Origin: Pseudomonadota bacterium
Lineage (GTDB): Bacteria; Pseudomonadota; Gammaproteobacteria; Steroidobacterales; Steroidobacteraceae
Reading direction: 5' to 3'
Assembly: GCA_025355105.1 (NCBI GenBank)
Contig: JANYAE010000138.1
Coordinates: 1 to 64,000 of the forward strand
DNA length: 64,000 nt
Both the position numbers and the translations under genes were made by a program. Numbering within the stretch: position 1 is the first letter of the stretch; each line of letters starts with the position of its first letter. Under the pieces are notes generated by a model that saw nothing but the letters and a program-made list of their open reading frames with translations, made no database searches and had not been told where the DNA came from. Below are positions 38,276 through 49,660 of the stretch, in pieces.

Positions 38276-39514
38276 TCAGAAATAACCCTTGAACCAAGTC
38301 TTGAGGCGTTCGAGTACGTTCTGGACGTTGACCGGGCCGTGACCGCGCTCGCCGGGCAGCGCGAACTGCTGCGCCCGCGCATAAAGCAGCAGGCCCACGC
38401 CGGTGGCGTGAACCGGATTGCGGACCACGTCGGCGAGTCCGGTGACGCCGTGCGGCACACCCAGACGCACCGGCACGTGGAAGACCTCCTCGGCGAGCTC
38501 GACCGCGCCTTCCATCTTGGCGCTGCCGCCGGTGATCACGAGGCCGGCGGCGATCGCCTCCTCGAAGCCGGAACGCCTGAGCTCGTCGCGGATCAGGTTG
38601 TAGAGCTCCTCGTAGCGCGGCTCGACGATCTCCGCGAGCGTCTGGCGCGCGAGGCGTCGTGGCGGGCGGTCGCCGACGCTCGGCACCTCGATCGTCTCGT
38701 CGGGGTTCGCGAGCTGGCTGAGCGCGCAGGCGTAGCGGATCTTGATGTCCTCGGCGTACTGCGTCGGCGTGCGCATCGACACCGCGATGTCGTTGGTCAC
38801 CTGGTCGCCGGCGATCGGGATCACCGCCGTGTGCCGCAGCGCGCCGCCGGCGAACACCGCGAGGTCGGTGGTGCCGCCGCCGATGTCGACCAGGCACACG
38901 CCGAGTTCCTTCTCGTCGTCGGTCAGCACCGCGTAGCTCGAGGACCACTGCTCGAGCACGATGTCCTCGACTTCGAGCCCGCAACGCTGCACGCACTTCA
39001 CGATGTTCTGGGCCGCACTCTCGGCGCCGGTGACGATGTGCACGCGCGCCTCGAGGCGGATTCCGGACATGCCGATCGGGTCGCGGATGCCCTCCTGGCT
39101 GTCGATGATGTATTCCTGCGGGATGACGTGCAGGATCCGCTGGTCGGCCGGCAGCGCGACCGCCTGCGCCGCGTCCATCACGCGCGCGATGTCGCCCTGC
39201 GTGACCTCCTTGTCCTTGATCGCGACGATGCCGTGCGAGTTGAGGCTGCGCACGTGGCTGCCCGCGATGCCGGTGTAGACCGCGTTGATCTCGACGCCGG
39301 CCATCAGCTCCGCCTGCTCGACGGCGCGCTGGATCGACTGCACGGTCGAGTCGATGTTCACGACCACGCCGCGCTTCAGTCCGCGCGACGGGTGCGAGCC
39401 GATGCCGATGACCTCGAGTTCGCCGTCCGGCTTGAGCTCGCCGACCAGGGCGACCACCTTCGAGGTGCCGATGTCGAGTCCGACGATGAGGTGGCGATCG
39501 CTACGCTTAGACAT
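38276..39514 (-). CDS. ftsA: Cell-division actin-like protein FtsA
   Basis: Actin-family ATPase that ties FtsZ to the inner membrane and recruits the septal machinery. 412 residues, with the phosphate-1 motif GLDIGTSKVVALVG at 12-25, subdomain 1C in the first half, phosphate-2 CLVDIGGGTTDLAVF, and the C-terminal amphipathic membrane helix (RLKTWFKGYF). Its start overlaps the end of ftsQ by 8 bases. Confidence 0.97.
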   Translation of the reverse strand: MSKRSDRHLIVGLDIGTSKVVALVGELKPDGELEVIGIGSHPSRGLKRGVVVNIDSTVQSIQRAVEQAELMAGVEINAVYTGIAGSHVRSLNSHGIVAIKDKEVTQGDIARVMDAAQAVALPADQRILHVIPQEYIIDSQEGIRDPIGMSGIRLEARVHIVTGAESAAQNIVKCVQRCGLEVEDIVLEQWSSSYAVLTDDEKELGVCLVDIGGGTTDLAVFAGGALRHTAVIPIAGDQVTNDIAVSMRTPTQYAEDIKIRYACALSQLANPDETIEVPSVGDRPPRRLARQTLAEIVEPRYEELYNLIRDELRRSGFEEAIAAGLVITGGSAKMEGAVELAEEVFHVPVRLGVPHGVTGLADVVRNPVHATGVGLLLYARAQQFALPGERGHGPVNVQNVLERLKTWFKGYF

Positions 39515-40346
39515 CTTGGTTCCGCTTCTGGTTCACTAGCGTTTCCTCGCCGGACGCCGGCCGCGCCTGCGGCATGCCCGGGGTCCGCCAGCCGACGGTG
39601 AAGCCGTTCGAGTAGCGCATGTCGAGGAAGGCAATGTCGTTCGGGCGGCTCGCGACGACGGACGCGCCGATCTTGATGAATCGCTCGACCCGCTCCTGCA
39701 GCTGGCGGCGCCCGAAGCGCACGCTGACGCCGTTGGCGAGGTCGAGCTCCCACGCGCCGCGCGGGTCCAGCCGCAGCCCGCTGATGCGCAGCCCCGCCTC
39801 GAGCAGGCGCGGCTGCATCTGAAACAGCAGCTCCGCGACCTGCCGCTCGGAACCGTCCGGGCCCTCGAGGCGCGGCAGCTCCGGCGGCACGTGGCGCGCG
39901 TCCTTCAGAAACAGCTCGCCGCGCGAGTTCAGCAGCCCGGTCGAGCCCCAGCGCGCGCTCGCCGCCTGCTCGGTGACCTGGACCGCGAGCGCGTCGGGCC
40001 AGCGGCGCTGCACGCGCGCATGGTCGACCCACGGCAGGCCCTCGATCGCGCGTTGCAGCGCATCGAGGTTGGCGGACACGAAGCCGCCGCGCAGTTGCGT
40101 CCGGACCACCTGCTCGACGTCGAGCGGCGAGACGCGCTGGAACGAGCCGACCACCTCGATGCGGCGCACCGGGCGGTCGAGCGCGAAGGCGATCGATCCC
40201 GCCAGCGCGGCGAGGGCGAGCGCGCCGAGCGCGGCCGGGGCGAGGCGCGCCCAGTGGATCTGCGGCAGCGTGAAGCGCCGCGCTTTCTCGACGCGGGCGC
40301 GGTTGCGGGCGCGGCGTGGCCAGAGCGCGCTGAGCGAGGCGATCAT
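39507..40346 (-). CDS. ftsQ: Cell-division protein FtsQ
   Basis: Bitopic inner-membrane protein that links early and late division proteins with FtsB and FtsL. 279 residues: cytoplasmic basic N terminus, one transmembrane helix (about 38-60), the POTRA domain from [15 protein letters not shown], and the beta domain carrying LPRLEGPDG. Start ATG 40346 overlaps the ddlB stop as ATGA. Normal length for the family. Confidence 0.95.
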   Translation of the reverse strand: MIASLSALWPRRARNRARVEKARRFTLPQIHWARLAPAALGALALAALAGSIAFALDRPVRRIEVVGSFQRVSPLDVEQVVRTQLRGGFVSANLDALQRAIEGLPWVDHARVQRRWPDALAVQVTEQAASARWGSTGLLNSRGELFLKDARHVPPELPRLEGPDGSERQVAELLFQMQPRLLEAGLRISGLRLDPRGAWELDLANGVSVRFGRRQLQERVERFIKIGASVVASRPNDIAFLDMRYSNGFTVGWRTPGMPQARPASGEETLVNQKRNQDV

Positions 40347-41305
40347 CGCAGCCCCCGCGTCGCAAAACTGGTTTCGAGGATGCGCCAGACCAGCTCGTCG
40401 AACTCGATGCCGACGGCGCGCGCCGCCTTCGGTACCAGCGAGTGACTGGTCATGCCCGGCGTCGTGTTGACCTCCAGCAGCCAGTTGCCGCCGCGCTGGT
40501 CGCGCATCACGTCGACTCGGCCCCAACCGCCGGCGCCGGCGGTGTCGAAGGCGCTGAGCGCCAGCGCCTGCATCGCCGCGTCGGCGGCAGGCTCGAGGCC
40601 CGGGCACAGGTACTGCGTGTCCTCGGCGACGTACTTGGCGTGGTAGTCGTAGTACTCCCCGGCCGGCACGATCCGGATCGACGGCAGCGCCACGCCCTGC
40701 AGGATGCCGACGGTGTACTCGCCGCCCTCGATCAGCGTTTCCATCAACAGCTCGCCGGCGTAGCGCCGCGCGAGCTCGACCGCCGCCGGCAGCTGCTCGG
40801 CGGCGAACACGCGGCTGACGCCGACGCTCGAGCCCTCGAGCGACGGCTTGACGATCAGCGGCAGGCCGATGCGGGTCGCCGCCGCGGCCACGTCGCCGCC
40901 CGGCGCGAGCCGCTCGTAGCGCGGCGTCGGCAGCCCGGCCGCGATCCAGACCTGCTTGGTGCGGATCTTGTCGAGCGTCAGCGCGGCTCCGAGCACGCGC
41001 GAGCCCGTATACGGCACGCCGAGCGCCTCAAGCAGGCCCTGCACGACGCCGTTCTCGCCGGCGCCGCCGTGCATGATATTGAAGACGCGGTCGAAGCGGC
41101 GCTCGGCGAGCGCCGCGACCAGCGCGCCGACGCCGTCGACGCCTTCGGCGGCGACGCCGCGCGACTTCAGCGCCTCGAGGACGTTGCGGCCGGACTCGAG
41201 CGACACCGCGCGCTCGGAGCTGTCGCCGCCGAACAGCACGGCGACCCGGCCGAAGCCGGCGGCCTCGGCAATGCGATGGCGGTGGATGGCGGCCGGCGCG
41301 CTCAT
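40343..41305 (-). CDS. ddlB: D-alanine--D-alanine ligase
   Basis: ATP-grasp enzyme making D-Ala-D-Ala for the peptidoglycan stem. 320 residues, with the serine loop region [14 protein letters not shown], the central domain [15 protein letters not shown] and the metal-binding end [14 protein letters not shown]. The residues around EYYDYHAKY are of the normal D-Ala-D-Ala type. ATGA overlaps with murB upstream and ftsQ downstream. Confidence 0.97.
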   Translation of the reverse strand: MSAPAAIHRHRIAEAAGFGRVAVLFGGDSSERAVSLESGRNVLEALKSRGVAAEGVDGVGALVAALAERRFDRVFNIMHGGAGENGVVQGLLEALGVPYTGSRVLGAALTLDKIRTKQVWIAAGLPTPRYERLAPGGDVAAAATRIGLPLIVKPSLEGSSVGVSRVFAAEQLPAAVELARRYAGELLMETLIEGGEYTVGILQGVALPSIRIVPAGEYYDYHAKYVAEDTQYLCPGLEPAADAAMQALALSAFDTAGAGGWGRVDVMRDQRGGNWLLEVNTTPGMTSHSLVPKAARAVGIEFDELVWRILETSFATRGLR

Positions 41306-42210
41306 GCGTTTTCTCCGACGATGCGAACTTCGGTGAGCAGCCGCACGCCGTGGCGGCGCTCGACCTCCGTCTGCACGTGGCCGATCAGGCGCTCGAGGTC
41401 GGCGGCGGTCGCGCTGCCCTCGTTGATCAGGAAGTTGGCGTGCTTGGTCGAGACGACCGCGCCGCCGACACGCGTGCCCTTGAGCCCGGCGCTGTCGATC
41501 AGCCGCGCGGCGTGGTCGCCAGGCGGGTTGGTGAACGTCGAGCCGCAGCTCCAGGCGCCGATCGGCTGCGTCTCGCGGCGTCGCAGCAGCAGGTTCTTGA
41601 TCGTCTCGGCGCTGGCATCCGGCTGCGGCGCGAACTCGAAGCGCACCGCGACGAACCACTCGCCCGCCGCCGGCGCGCGCACCTCGCGGTAACCGTAGCC
41701 GTACTCGCGGGCCGCGCGCGTGCGACGCGTGCCGTGGCGGTCGACGACGTCGACTTCGACGACGTGCGGCCAGGTCTCGCCGCCCCAGGCGCCGGCGTTC
41801 ATCGCCAGCGCGCCGCCGACGGTGCCCGGGATGCCGGCGAAGAACTCCGCCGGCCCGAGCAGCCACTTGGCGCACTGGCGCGCCACGCGCGCGCACGGCA
41901 CGCCGGCGTCGGCGTGCACGCGGGTCAGGCCGATGCGCTCGAGGCGGTCGAGGCCGAGGTGCAGTGAGATCACCACGCCGCGCAGCCCGCCGTCGCGCAC
42001 CAGCACGTTGCTGCCGAGGCCGAGCCAGTGCACCGGGCAGTCGCGCGGCAGCGCGGCCAGGAAGCGCGCCAGCTCGTCCGCGCTCTGCGGCGTGTAGAAC
42101 GCGTCCGCCGGTCCGCCGACGTGCCACGACGTGTGCCGCGCGAGCGGCTCGTCGAAGCGCACGTGCGGCTGGAACTCGGCACCGATCGTGTCGCGCATCG
42201 CGAGGCTCAT
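41302..42210 (-). CDS. murB: UDP-N-acetylenolpyruvoylglucosamine reductase MurB
   Basis: FAD enzyme that reduces the enolpyruvyl group to make UDP-MurNAc. 302 residues of the short (type II-like) form: FAD-binding motif [33 protein letters not shown], the catalytic Ser in CGSTFTNP and a late Glu ([13 protein letters not shown]). murB sits inside the cell-wall cluster between murC and ddlB, which E. coli lacks here but several other lineages have. Confidence 0.96.
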   Translation of the reverse strand: MSLAMRDTIGAEFQPHVRFDEPLARHTSWHVGGPADAFYTPQSADELARFLAALPRDCPVHWLGLGSNVLVRDGGLRGVVISLHLGLDRLERIGLTRVHADAGVPCARVARQCAKWLLGPAEFFAGIPGTVGGALAMNAGAWGGETWPHVVEVDVVDRHGTRRTRAAREYGYGYREVRAPAAGEWFVAVRFEFAPQPDASAETIKNLLLRRRETQPIGAWSCGSTFTNPPGDHAARLIDSAGLKGTRVGGAVVSTKHANFLINEGSATAADLERLIGHVQTEVERRHGVRLLTEVRIVGENA

Positions 42211-43619
42211 GCGCGCGCTCCGGCGGCGAGGCGCACCGCGAGTTCCTGCGCGATCGCGCCGATGTGGCCGGCGCCCATGGTCACGACGACGTCGCCGTCC
42301 CGCAGCAGTCCGCCGATCGCCGTGTGCAGCGCCTCGGGCTTGGCGACGAACACCGGCTCGACCCGCCCGCGCGTGCGGATCGCGCGGCAGATGGCGCGGC
42401 CGTCGGCGCCGCGGATCGGCTTCTCGCCGGCGGCATACACCTCGGTGACCAGCAGCACGTCGACGGTCGACAGCACCTCGGCGAAGTCGTCGAGCAGGTC
42501 GCGGGTGCGCGTGTAGCGGTGCGGCTGGAAGGCCAGCACGATGCGCCGGCCCGGCCAGCCCTGGCGAATCGCCTCGAGGGTCGCGGCGATCTCCGTCGGG
42601 TGGTGGCCGTAGTCGTCCACCAGCGTGACGCGACCGGCCGGCAGCGTGAGCTCGGCGACCACCTGCAGGCGGCGGTCGATGCCCTGGAAGTTGGCGAGCG
42701 CCTTCTGGATCGCGGCGTCCGCCACGCCGAGCTCGGTCGCCACCGCGATCGCGGCGAGCGCGTTCAGCACGTTGTGGCGCCCCGGCACATTGAGCGTGAT
42801 CACCAGCGGCTCGGCGCGATCGGGGCGCAGCACGCTGAAGGTGGAGCGCAGGCCGTGGCGCTCGACCGCGGTCGCGCGCACGTCGGCGGCCGAGTCGATG
42901 CCGTAGGTGACGACCGGCCGACTGACGCGCGCCAGGATCGAGGGGATCTCGCGATCGTCGAGGCACAGCACCGCGAGCCCGTAGAACGGCAGGTTGTGGA
43001 GGAAGTCGACGAAGCTGCGCTTCAGCGCCTCGAAGTCACCGCCATGGGTGATCAGGTGGTCGTTGTCGATGTTGGTGACGATCGCGATCATCGGCTGCAG
43101 GTGCAGGAACGAGGCGTCGCTCTCGTCGGCCTCAGCGACCAGGTAGCGCCCGGTGCCGAGGCGCGCGTTGCTGGCCGCGCTCTTCAGCCGGCCGCCGATC
43201 ACGAAGGTCGGATCCTCGCCACCCTCGGCGAGGATGCTGGCGACCAGGCTGGTAGTGGTGGTCTTGCCGTGGCTTCCGGCGACCGCGATGCCGATCCGGA
43301 AGCGCATCAGCTCCGCGAGCATCTCGGCGCGCTGCACGACCGGCACGCGCGCGGCGAGCGCGGCCACCACCTCCGGGTTGTCGGCGGGCACCGCGCTCGA
43401 GACCACCACCACGTTGGCACCGTCGACGTTCGCGGCGGCGTGGCCGAAGCTGACGCGCGCGCCGAGCCCGGCGAGGCGCTCGGTCACGGCGTTCGGCTTG
43501 AGGTCGGATCCCTGCACCGAGTAGCCGAGGTTGAGCAGCACCTCGGCGATGCCGCCCATGCCGCTGCCGCCGATGCCGACGAAGTGGATGCGCTGGATCC
43601 GACGCATGCGGGCGTTCAT
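42207..43619 (-). CDS. murC: UDP-N-acetylmuramate--L-alanine ligase MurC
   Basis: Adds L-Ala to UDP-MurNAc, first of the stem-peptide ligases. 470 residues: Rossmann-type N-terminal domain ([17 protein letters not shown]), central ATPase domain with [10 protein letters not shown] (about 115-124), ADESDASF and NIDNDHL, and a C-terminal domain with DDYGHHPTE and [13 protein letters not shown] overlaps with murG and murB. Confidence 0.97.
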   Translation of the reverse strand: MNARMRRIQRIHFVGIGGSGMGGIAEVLLNLGYSVQGSDLKPNAVTERLAGLGARVSFGHAAANVDGANVVVVSSAVPADNPEVVAALAARVPVVQRAEMLAELMRFRIGIAVAGSHGKTTTTSLVASILAEGGEDPTFVIGGRLKSAASNARLGTGRYLVAEADESDASFLHLQPMIAIVTNIDNDHLITHGGDFEALKRSFVDFLHNLPFYGLAVLCLDDREIPSILARVSRPVVTYGIDSAADVRATAVERHGLRSTFSVLRPDRAEPLVITLNVPGRHNVLNALAAIAVATELGVADAAIQKALANFQGIDRRLQVVAELTLPAGRVTLVDDYGHHPTEIAATLEAIRQGWPGRRIVLAFQPHRYTRTRDLLDDFAEVLSTVDVLLVTEVYAAGEKPIRGADGRAICRAIRTRGRVEPVFVAKPEALHTAIGGLLRDGDVVVTMGAGHIGAIAQELAVRLAAGARA

Positions 43620-44698
43620 GCCGCACCCCCGGCCGCCGCCAGGCACAGCGCCGCGAGCCGCTCGGCGGCGCCCGGCGTCGCGGCGCGGCGCGCGGCCTCG
43701 GCCATCGCCGCCAGCGCGCGGTCGTCGCTGCCCAGCAGCGTGCGCAGCTCCGACGCCAGCCGGTCGGCCGTCAGGCCGTCCTCGGCGAGCAACAGCGCCG
43801 CGCCGCGATCGGCGAGATAGCGTGCGTTGCGGGTCTGGTGGTCGTCGACCGCGGCCGGGAACGGCACGAGCAGCGCCGGAAGTCCGGCCGCGGCGAGCTC
43901 GGCCACCGTCAGCGCGCCGCTGCGCGACACCGCGAGGTCGGCCCACGCGTAGGCGGCTGCCATGTCGTCGATGAACTCGCGCACGTCCGCCTCGACGCCG
44001 AGCGCGCCATAGGCGCCGGCCGTCGTCTCGCGGCGATCGCGTCCGGTCTGGTGCACGACCGCCGGCCGCTCGGCCGGCGCGAGCTGCGCCAGCGCGGCCG
44101 GCACCAGCCGGTTGAGCGCGCGCGCGCCCTGGCTACCGCCGAAGACCAGCAGGTGGCGGGGCGCGCGCGGCAACCGCTCGGCCGCGCCGGCGGTCAGCGC
44201 CTCGATCGCACGCCGCACGGGATTGCCGACCGCCACCGCGCCGACGCCCGGCGCGAAGCTGCCGGGGAAGGCCTCGGCGACGGTATCGGCGAAGCGCGCC
44301 AGAATCCGGTTGGTGAGCCCGGCGATCGCGTTTTGCTCGTGGATCACCAGCGGCCGACCCAGCAGGCGTGCCGCGAGCCCGCCCGGGCCGGCAACGAAGC
44401 CGCCGAGGCCGAGCACGACGTCCGGCCGCGTGCGACGAATCGCGCCGAACGCGTCGCCGAGCGCCTGCAGCAGCCGCAGTGGCGCGAGCAGCCAGCTCGT
44501 GAGCCCCTTGCCGCGCAGGCCCGAGACGCGCACCCACTCCATCGGGATGCCCGCGGCAGGCACCAGCCGCGCCTCGATGCCGCGACGGGTGCCCAGCCAG
44601 ACGACCTGGCAGGCGCGGCTGCGCAGCACGTCCGCCACCGCAAGCGCCGGGAACACGTGCCCGCCGGTGCCGCCGGCCATGATCAGCACGGTGGTCAT
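43616..44698 (-). CDS. murG: UDP-GlcNAc:lipid I GlcNAc transferase MurG
   Basis: Peripheral membrane GT-B enzyme that turns lipid I into lipid II. 360 residues with the glycine loop [13 protein letters not shown] at 8-20, the second G-loop ([12 protein letters not shown]) and the sugar-nucleotide site [16 protein letters not shown] further loop [14 protein letters not shown] matches the family. ATGA overlaps with ftsW and murC. Confidence 0.97.
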   Translation of the reverse strand: MTTVLIMAGGTGGHVFPALAVADVLRSRACQVVWLGTRRGIEARLVPAAGIPMEWVRVSGLRGKGLTSWLLAPLRLLQALGDAFGAIRRTRPDVVLGLGGFVAGPGGLAARLLGRPLVIHEQNAIAGLTNRILARFADTVAEAFPGSFAPGVGAVAVGNPVRRAIEALTAGAAERLPRAPRHLLVFGGSQGARALNRLVPAALAQLAPAERPAVVHQTGRDRRETTAGAYGALGVEADVREFIDDMAAAYAWADLAVSRSGALTVAELAAAGLPALLVPFPAAVDDHQTRNARYLADRGAALLLAEDGLTADRLASELRTLLGSDDRALAAMAEAARRAATPGAAERLAALCLAAAGGAA

Positions 44699-45864
44699 CG
44701 GGCACCGCCGCGCAGCGCAATCGTGCGCTTGCTCTGCGTCTCGTGGTGCACGCGCAGCAGCATGCCGATCCAGCCGAGCGTGACGACGAGGCTCGAGCGG
44801 CCGTACGAGAGCAGCGGCAGGGTCAGGCCCTTGGTCGGCAGCATCCCCATGTTGACGCCCATGTTGATGAACGCCTGCAGGCCGAACCAGATGCCGAAGG
44901 CCGCAGCGAGATACGACTGGAATTTGAGGCCGGCCTCGGCGGCGTTGCGCGCAATCACCAGCGCGCGGTACGCGAGCGCGAGCACCAGCGCGACCACCAG
45001 CGCGATGCCGACGAAGCCGAGTTCCTCGGCGAGCACCGCGAACACGAAGTCGGTGTGCGCCTCCGGCAGGTAGAAGAGCTTCTGGATGGAAGCGCCGAGC
45101 CCGACGCCGAACCACTCGCCGCGACCGATCGCGATCAGCGACTGAGTCAGCTGGTAGCCGCCGTTCTGCGCGTCCGCCCAGGGATTGAGGAAGATGATCA
45201 GCCGGCGCAGGCGGTAGGGACTCGCGACCGCGACCACCGCGAATAGCGCCGGGGCCACGGCGCACAGCGCCAGGAAGTGGCGCAGCCGAATGCCGGCGAG
45301 GAACAGCACGCCGACGCCGGTCGCGAGCAGCACCACACCGGAGCCGAAGTCCGGCTCCAGCAGCAGCAGCGCCGCCGCGAAACCGAGCACGGCGAGCGGC
45401 TTGAGGAAGCCGATGACGGTGGTGCGGACCTCCTCCTCGCGACGCACGAGATAGCTGCACAGGTAGATCAGCAGCAGCACGCGCGCAGCCTCGGAGGCCT
45501 GGAAGTTGAGGCCGGCCACGTGCAGCCAGCGCTTGCTGCCATTGACCGAGTGGCCGATCCCCGGCAGCAGCACCAGCACCAGCATCACGATCGACACCGC
45601 GAGCAGCACCATGCTGAGCCGCTCCCAGGTCTCCGTCGGGATGCGCAGCGCCACGGCGCCGCAGCCGACGCCGACCAGCGCGAACAGCAGCTGGCGCTCG
45701 ACGAAGAAGAACGGGTTGCCGTCGCGCGCCGCCAGCGTCACCGACGCCGAGCTGACCATGACGAGGCCGAGCAGCAGCAGCGCGGCCACCAGGCCGATGA
45801 CCACCAGGTCGAGATGCAGCCGGCCGCGGGCCGCGTGGCGCATGGCGAGCGTGGTGGCGCTCAT
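44695..45864 (-). CDS. ftsW: Septal peptidoglycan polymerase FtsW
   Basis: SEDS glycosyltransferase that works with FtsI to build septal wall. 389 residues with about ten transmembrane helices and SEDS signatures, among them VNGSKRWLHVAGLNFQASE and the end region INMGVNMGMLPTKGLTLP LLSYG. FtsW, not RodA, by position next to murG and murD. ATGA overlaps on both sides. Confidence 0.96.
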   Translation of the reverse strand: MSATTLAMRHAARGRLHLDLVVIGLVAALLLLGLVMVSSASVTLAARDGNPFFFVERQLLFALVGVGCGAVALRIPTETWERLSMVLLAVSIVMLVLVLLPGIGHSVNGSKRWLHVAGLNFQASEAARVLLLIYLCSYLVRREEEVRTTVIGFLKPLAVLGFAAALLLLEPDFGSGVVLLATGVGVLFLAGIRLRHFLALCAVAPALFAVVAVASPYRLRRLIIFLNPWADAQNGGYQLTQSLIAIGRGEWFGVGLGASIQKLFYLPEAHTDFVFAVLAEELGFVGIALVVALVLALAYRALVIARNAAEAGLKFQSYLAAAFGIWFGLQAFINMGVNMGMLPTKGLTLPLLSYGRSSLVVTLGWIGMLLRVHHETQSKRTIALRGGAR

Positions 45865-47186
45865 GCGTCGAGCCTCCGCGCGGCGGCGGCGAAGGCGTCA
45901 CCGCGCGCGGCGTAGTCGCGGAACATGTCGAGGCTCGCGCAGGCCGGCGACAGCAGCACGAGGTCGCCCGGCTGCGCGGCGCGCGCCGCGGCCGCGACGG
46001 CGGCGTCCATGTCGGCGGCAAACTCGGTGCTGCAGGCGCCGGCCAATGCCGCGGCGAGCTGCTCGCGGTCGCGACCGATCAGCACCGCGTGGCGCACCTT
46101 GCCACCAAACGCGGGCGCCAGCGGCGCGAAGTCCTGGCCCTTGCCCTCACCGCCGGCGATCAGCACCAGTGGCCCGTCGAGGCCGGCAACCGCCGCGAGC
46201 GTGGCACCGACGTTGGTGCCCTTCGAATCATCGACGTAGCGCACACCGCGACGCTCGGCCACCAGCTGGCCGCGATGCGGCAGCCCGTCGAAGCGGCTCA
46301 GCGTCCGCAGCATTGGCGCCAGCTCGAGACCGAGCTCGACGCCGAGCGCGAGCGCCGCGAGCGCGTTGGCCGCGTTGTGGCGGCCGGGGAGGCGCAGCGC
46401 CGCCAGCGGCAGCAATGGCTCGCCGCGCCGCGCGAGCTGCAGCGCACCGCCGGACTCGACCAGGCCGAAGTCGGCGTCCGGGCGCGCCGTGCTGAAACCG
46501 ACGCGGCGCTGACCGGGACGCGGCATCGCGGCCACCGCCGGGTCGTCGAGGTTGACGATCGCGACCGCGGCGTGCGCGAAAACGCGTGCCTTCGCCGCCG
46601 CGTAGTCGGCGAGCGTCGCGTAGCGGTCCATGTGATCAGGCGTGACATTGAGGACCGCCGCCGCGAGCAGCGCCAGCGACTCGGTCGACTCCAGCTGAAA
46701 GCTCGACAGCTCGAGCACGTAGAACTCCGGCACCGGCTGCGCCAGCAGCTCGAGCGCCGGCTCGCCGAGGTTGCCGCCGGCCAGCACCCGCCGGCCGGCC
46801 TCGCGCGCCATCTCCGCGACCAGCGTCGTCACCGTGCTCTTGCCGTTGGTGCCGGTAATCGCCACGGCCGGCGCGCGTTTGGCATGCGCGAAGAGTTCGA
46901 CATCGCCGACCACCACGAGGCCGCGCGCCAGCGCCTCGCGCACGATCGGCTCGGCGCGCGACACGCCCGGCGACAGCACGATGCGGTCGGCGGCGTCGAG
47001 CAGCTCGAGGTCGAAGCGACCGAGCCGGGCGACCACCGAGGAACCGAAGGAGCGCAGCGCGTCGAGGCCCGGCGGGGTCGCGCGCGAATCGGTGACGGCG
47101 ACCGACTCGCCCTGCGCGGCGAGCCAGCGGACCGCCGACAGGCCCGTCTTGCCTAGTCCGACCACGAGGTTGCGACGCTCCGCCAT
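45861..47186 (-). CDS. murD: UDP-MurNAc-L-Ala--D-glutamate ligase MurD
   Basis: Adds D-Glu to the growing stem peptide. 441 residues: uracil-binding N-terminal domain (VVGLGKTGLSAVRWLA), ATP-binding ITGTNGKSTVTTL (about 107-119), ELSSFQLE and NVTPDHMDRY, and the C-terminal domain with DDSKGTNVGAT and LLSPACASLDMFRDY. Its ATG shares one base with the mraY stop (TGATG). Confidence 0.97.
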   Translation of the reverse strand: MAERRNLVVGLGKTGLSAVRWLAAQGESVAVTDSRATPPGLDALRSFGSSVVARLGRFDLELLDAADRIVLSPGVSRAEPIVREALARGLVVVGDVELFAHAKRAPAVAITGTNGKSTVTTLVAEMAREAGRRVLAGGNLGEPALELLAQPVPEFYVLELSSFQLESTESLALLAAAVLNVTPDHMDRYATLADYAAAKARVFAHAAVAIVNLDDPAVAAMPRPGQRRVGFSTARPDADFGLVESGGALQLARRGEPLLPLAALRLPGRHNAANALAALALGVELGLELAPMLRTLSRFDGLPHRGQLVAERRGVRYVDDSKGTNVGATLAAVAGLDGPLVLIAGGEGKGQDFAPLAPAFGGKVRHAVLIGRDREQLAAALAGACSTEFAADMDAAVAAAARAAQPGDLVLLSPACASLDMFRDYAARGDAFAAAARRLDA

Positions 47187-48271
47187 CAGCGCACCTTGAG
47201 CGTCGCGAGCCCGGCGAGCACCAGCACGACGGTGATGATCCAGAAGCGGACGATCACCTTCGGCTCGGCCCAGCCCTTGAGCTCGAAGTGGTGGTGGATC
47301 GGGGCCATGCGGAAGATCCGCTTGCCGGTCAGCTTGAACGAGGCCACCTGCAGGATCACCGAGACGGTCTCGAGAACGAACACCCCGCCCATCACGAACA
47401 GCACGATCTCCTGCCGCACGACCACCGCGATCGCACCGAGCGCGGCGCCGAGCGCGAGCGCGCCGACGTCGCCCATGAACACCTGCGCGGGGTAGGTGTT
47501 GAACCACAGGAAGCCAAGGCCCGCGCCGACCAGCGTCGAGCAGAAGATCAGCACTTCGCCGACGCCGGCGACGTGCGGGATCAGCAGGTAGCTGGCGAAG
47601 ATCGCGTTACCGGAGGCGTAGGCGAACACACCGAGCGCGCCGGCGACCATCACCGACGGCATGATCGCGAGGCCGTCGAGTCCGTCGGTCAGATTGACCG
47701 CGTTGCTGCTGCCGACGATGACGAAGTAGCTGACGACGACGAAGCTCACCGGGCCGAGAGGCACCGCGACGCTCTTCAGGAACGGCACGTGCAGCGCGGT
47801 GGCGACCGGGGTCGAGGCGGTGTACAGCAGCGCGACCGCGGCACCAAGCCCGGCGACCGACTGCAGCAGGTACTTCCAGCGCGCCGGCAGGCCCTTGGAG
47901 TTGCCGACGACGAGCTTCAGGTAGTCGTCGTAGAAGCCGATCAGGCCGAAGGCCGCCGTCACGCCGGCGACGATCCAGACGTAACGGTTGCCGAGATCGG
48001 CCCACAGCAGCGTCGAGGCGAGCATCGCGACCAGGATCAGCGCGCCGCCCATCGTCGGCGTGCCCTGCTTCGACAGGTGCGACTGCGGCCCGAGCTCGCG
48101 CACGTTCTGCCCGATCTGGCGCGCGGCGAGGCTGCGGATCATCCATGGGCCGACCAGCAGCGCGATCAGCAGCGCCGTCAATGCCGCGAGAATGCCGCGC
48201 AGCGTCAGGTAGGTGAATACCCGGAACCCGGAGTAATGCGGCAGCAGCAACTCGGCGAGGCGGTACAGCAT
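47186..48271 (-). CDS. mraY: Phospho-MurNAc-pentapeptide transferase MraY
   Basis: Integral membrane enzyme that makes lipid I from undecaprenyl phosphate. 361 residues with ten predicted helices. Visible catalytic motifs are DDYLK ([10 protein letters not shown]), [13 protein letters not shown] and the histidine loop [15 protein letters not shown]. Nine bases separate it from murF, the only true gap between mraZ and ftsA apart from two bases after mraZ. Confidence 0.98.
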   Translation of the reverse strand: MLYRLAELLLPHYSGFRVFTYLTLRGILAALTALLIALLVGPWMIRSLAARQIGQNVRELGPQSHLSKQGTPTMGGALILVAMLASTLLWADLGNRYVWIVAGVTAAFGLIGFYDDYLKLVVGNSKGLPARWKYLLQSVAGLGAAVALLYTASTPVATALHVPFLKSVAVPLGPVSFVVVSYFVIVGSSNAVNLTDGLDGLAIMPSVMVAGALGVFAYASGNAIFASYLLIPHVAGVGEVLIFCSTLVGAGLGFLWFNTYPAQVFMGDVGALALGAALGAIAVVVRQEIVLFVMGGVFVLETVSVILQVASFKLTGKRIFRMAPIHHHFELKGWAEPKVIVRFWIITVVLVLAGLATLKVR

Positions 48272-48280
48272 GGTGTCTCG

Positions 48281-49660
48281 CTAGTGACCCGCGGTGGCGT
48301 TCGGCGCTGCCGCGGCGCGCAGCGCCTCGACCACGCGCTCGAGGCGATTGAGCCGCGACCCCTTGACCAGCACCGTGACGCCCGGGTGGAGCAGTGGCTT
48401 GACGCGCGCGGCGAGCGCCGCGGCGTCCGGGAACCATTCGGCACCGGCGCCGAATTCGGCCACCGCGTCGCCGGTCAGCGCGCCGACGGCGAACAGCCGG
48501 GTCACGCCGGCGCCGCGTGCCTCGCGGCCAGCGCTGACGTGCGCCGCGTGGGTCGCGGCACCGAGCTCGGCCATGTCGCCGAGCACGAGCCAGCGCTCGC
48601 CGGCGGCGCCGCCGAGCACGCCGAGACCGGCGCTCAGGCTGCTCGGGTTGGCGTTGTAGGAATCGTCGATCAGCACCGCGCCGTTGAGCGCCGGCTGCAC
48701 CTCGAGCCTTCCGCGCACCGGCCGCATCCGGCCGAGTCCGGCGGCGATGGTCGCGAGGTCGGCGCCGGCCGCATGTGCGGCGGCCGCGGCCCCGAGCGCG
48801 TTCAGCACGTTGTGCGCGCCGGCGAGCCCGAGGCGCACGGTGCTCGTGCCGACGGGTGTGACCAGCTGAAACTCCTGGATCGCGCCGGCCGGACCCTGGC
48901 TGCTGACCGGACCGCCGACCCGGAACTCGGCATCGCGCGCGACGCCGAAGCGGAGCCGCCGTGCGGCACCGCTCATCGACTGCCACAGCGCCGCGTAGGC
49001 ATCGTCTGCGTTCACCACCGCGGTCGCGTCGCGGCCGAGGCCGGCGAACAGCTCGCCCTCGGCCCGCGCCACGCCTTCCAGCGAGCCGAAGCCCTCGAGG
49101 TGCTCGGCACCGGCGTTGGTGACGATGCCGACGGTCGGCCGCGCGTAGGCCACGAGTTCGGCGACCTCGCCCGGATGGTTGGCGCCGATCTCGATGACCG
49201 CGGTCGCATGGCCCGGCTCGAGACCGAGCAGCGTCAGCGGCACGCCGATGTGATTGTTGAGCGTGCCGCGCGTCGCGTGGCACGGGCCGCGGCCCGCGAG
49301 CACCGTCGCGATCAGCTCCTTGGTCGTCGTCTTGCCGTTACTGCCGGCGACGGCGACCACCGGAATTGCGAACTGCAGCCGCCACGCGGTGGCGGCGCGC
49401 TGCAGCGCGCGCAGTGTGTCGTCGACGACGATCTGCGGGAGCGCCACCGGCTGCGGCCGCGTCACGACCACGCCGGCGGCGCCGCGGGCGGCAGCAGCAG
49501 CGACGAAATCGTGGCCGTCGAAGCTCGGTCCGGCGAGCGCGACAAACAGTTCGCCGCGCGCCAGCGTCCGCGAGTCGGTCGAGACGGCGCCGAACGCGGC
49601 ATCGGCGCCCTGCAAGCGGCCCTGCATGGCGGCGGCGAAGTCGGCGAGCGAGCGCTTCAT
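48281..49660 (-). CDS. murF: UDP-MurNAc-tripeptide--D-Ala-D-Ala ligase MurF
   Basis: Adds the D-Ala-D-Ala dipeptide made by Ddl. 459 residues: N-terminal substrate domain (VSTDSRTLARGELFVAL), ATP loop AGSNGKTTTKELIA, EIGANHPGE, and the C-terminal domain with DDSYNANPSSL and VLGDMAELG. ATG 49660 overlaps the murE stop as ATGA. Confidence 0.97.
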   Translation of the reverse strand: MKRSLADFAAAMQGRLQGADAAFGAVSTDSRTLARGELFVALAGPSFDGHDFVAAAAARGAAGVVVTRPQPVALPQIVVDDTLRALQRAATAWRLQFAIPVVAVAGSNGKTTTKELIATVLAGRGPCHATRGTLNNHIGVPLTLLGLEPGHATAVIEIGANHPGEVAELVAYARPTVGIVTNAGAEHLEGFGSLEGVARAEGELFAGLGRDATAVVNADDAYAALWQSMSGAARRLRFGVARDAEFRVGGPVSSQGPAGAIQEFQLVTPVGTSTVRLGLAGAHNVLNALGAAAAAHAAGADLATIAAGLGRMRPVRGRLEVQPALNGAVLIDDSYNANPSSLSAGLGVLGGAAGERWLVLGDMAELGAATHAAHVSAGREARGAGVTRLFAVGALTGDAVAEFGAGAEWFPDAAALAARVKPLLHPGVTVLVKGSRLNRLERVVEALRAAAAPNATAGH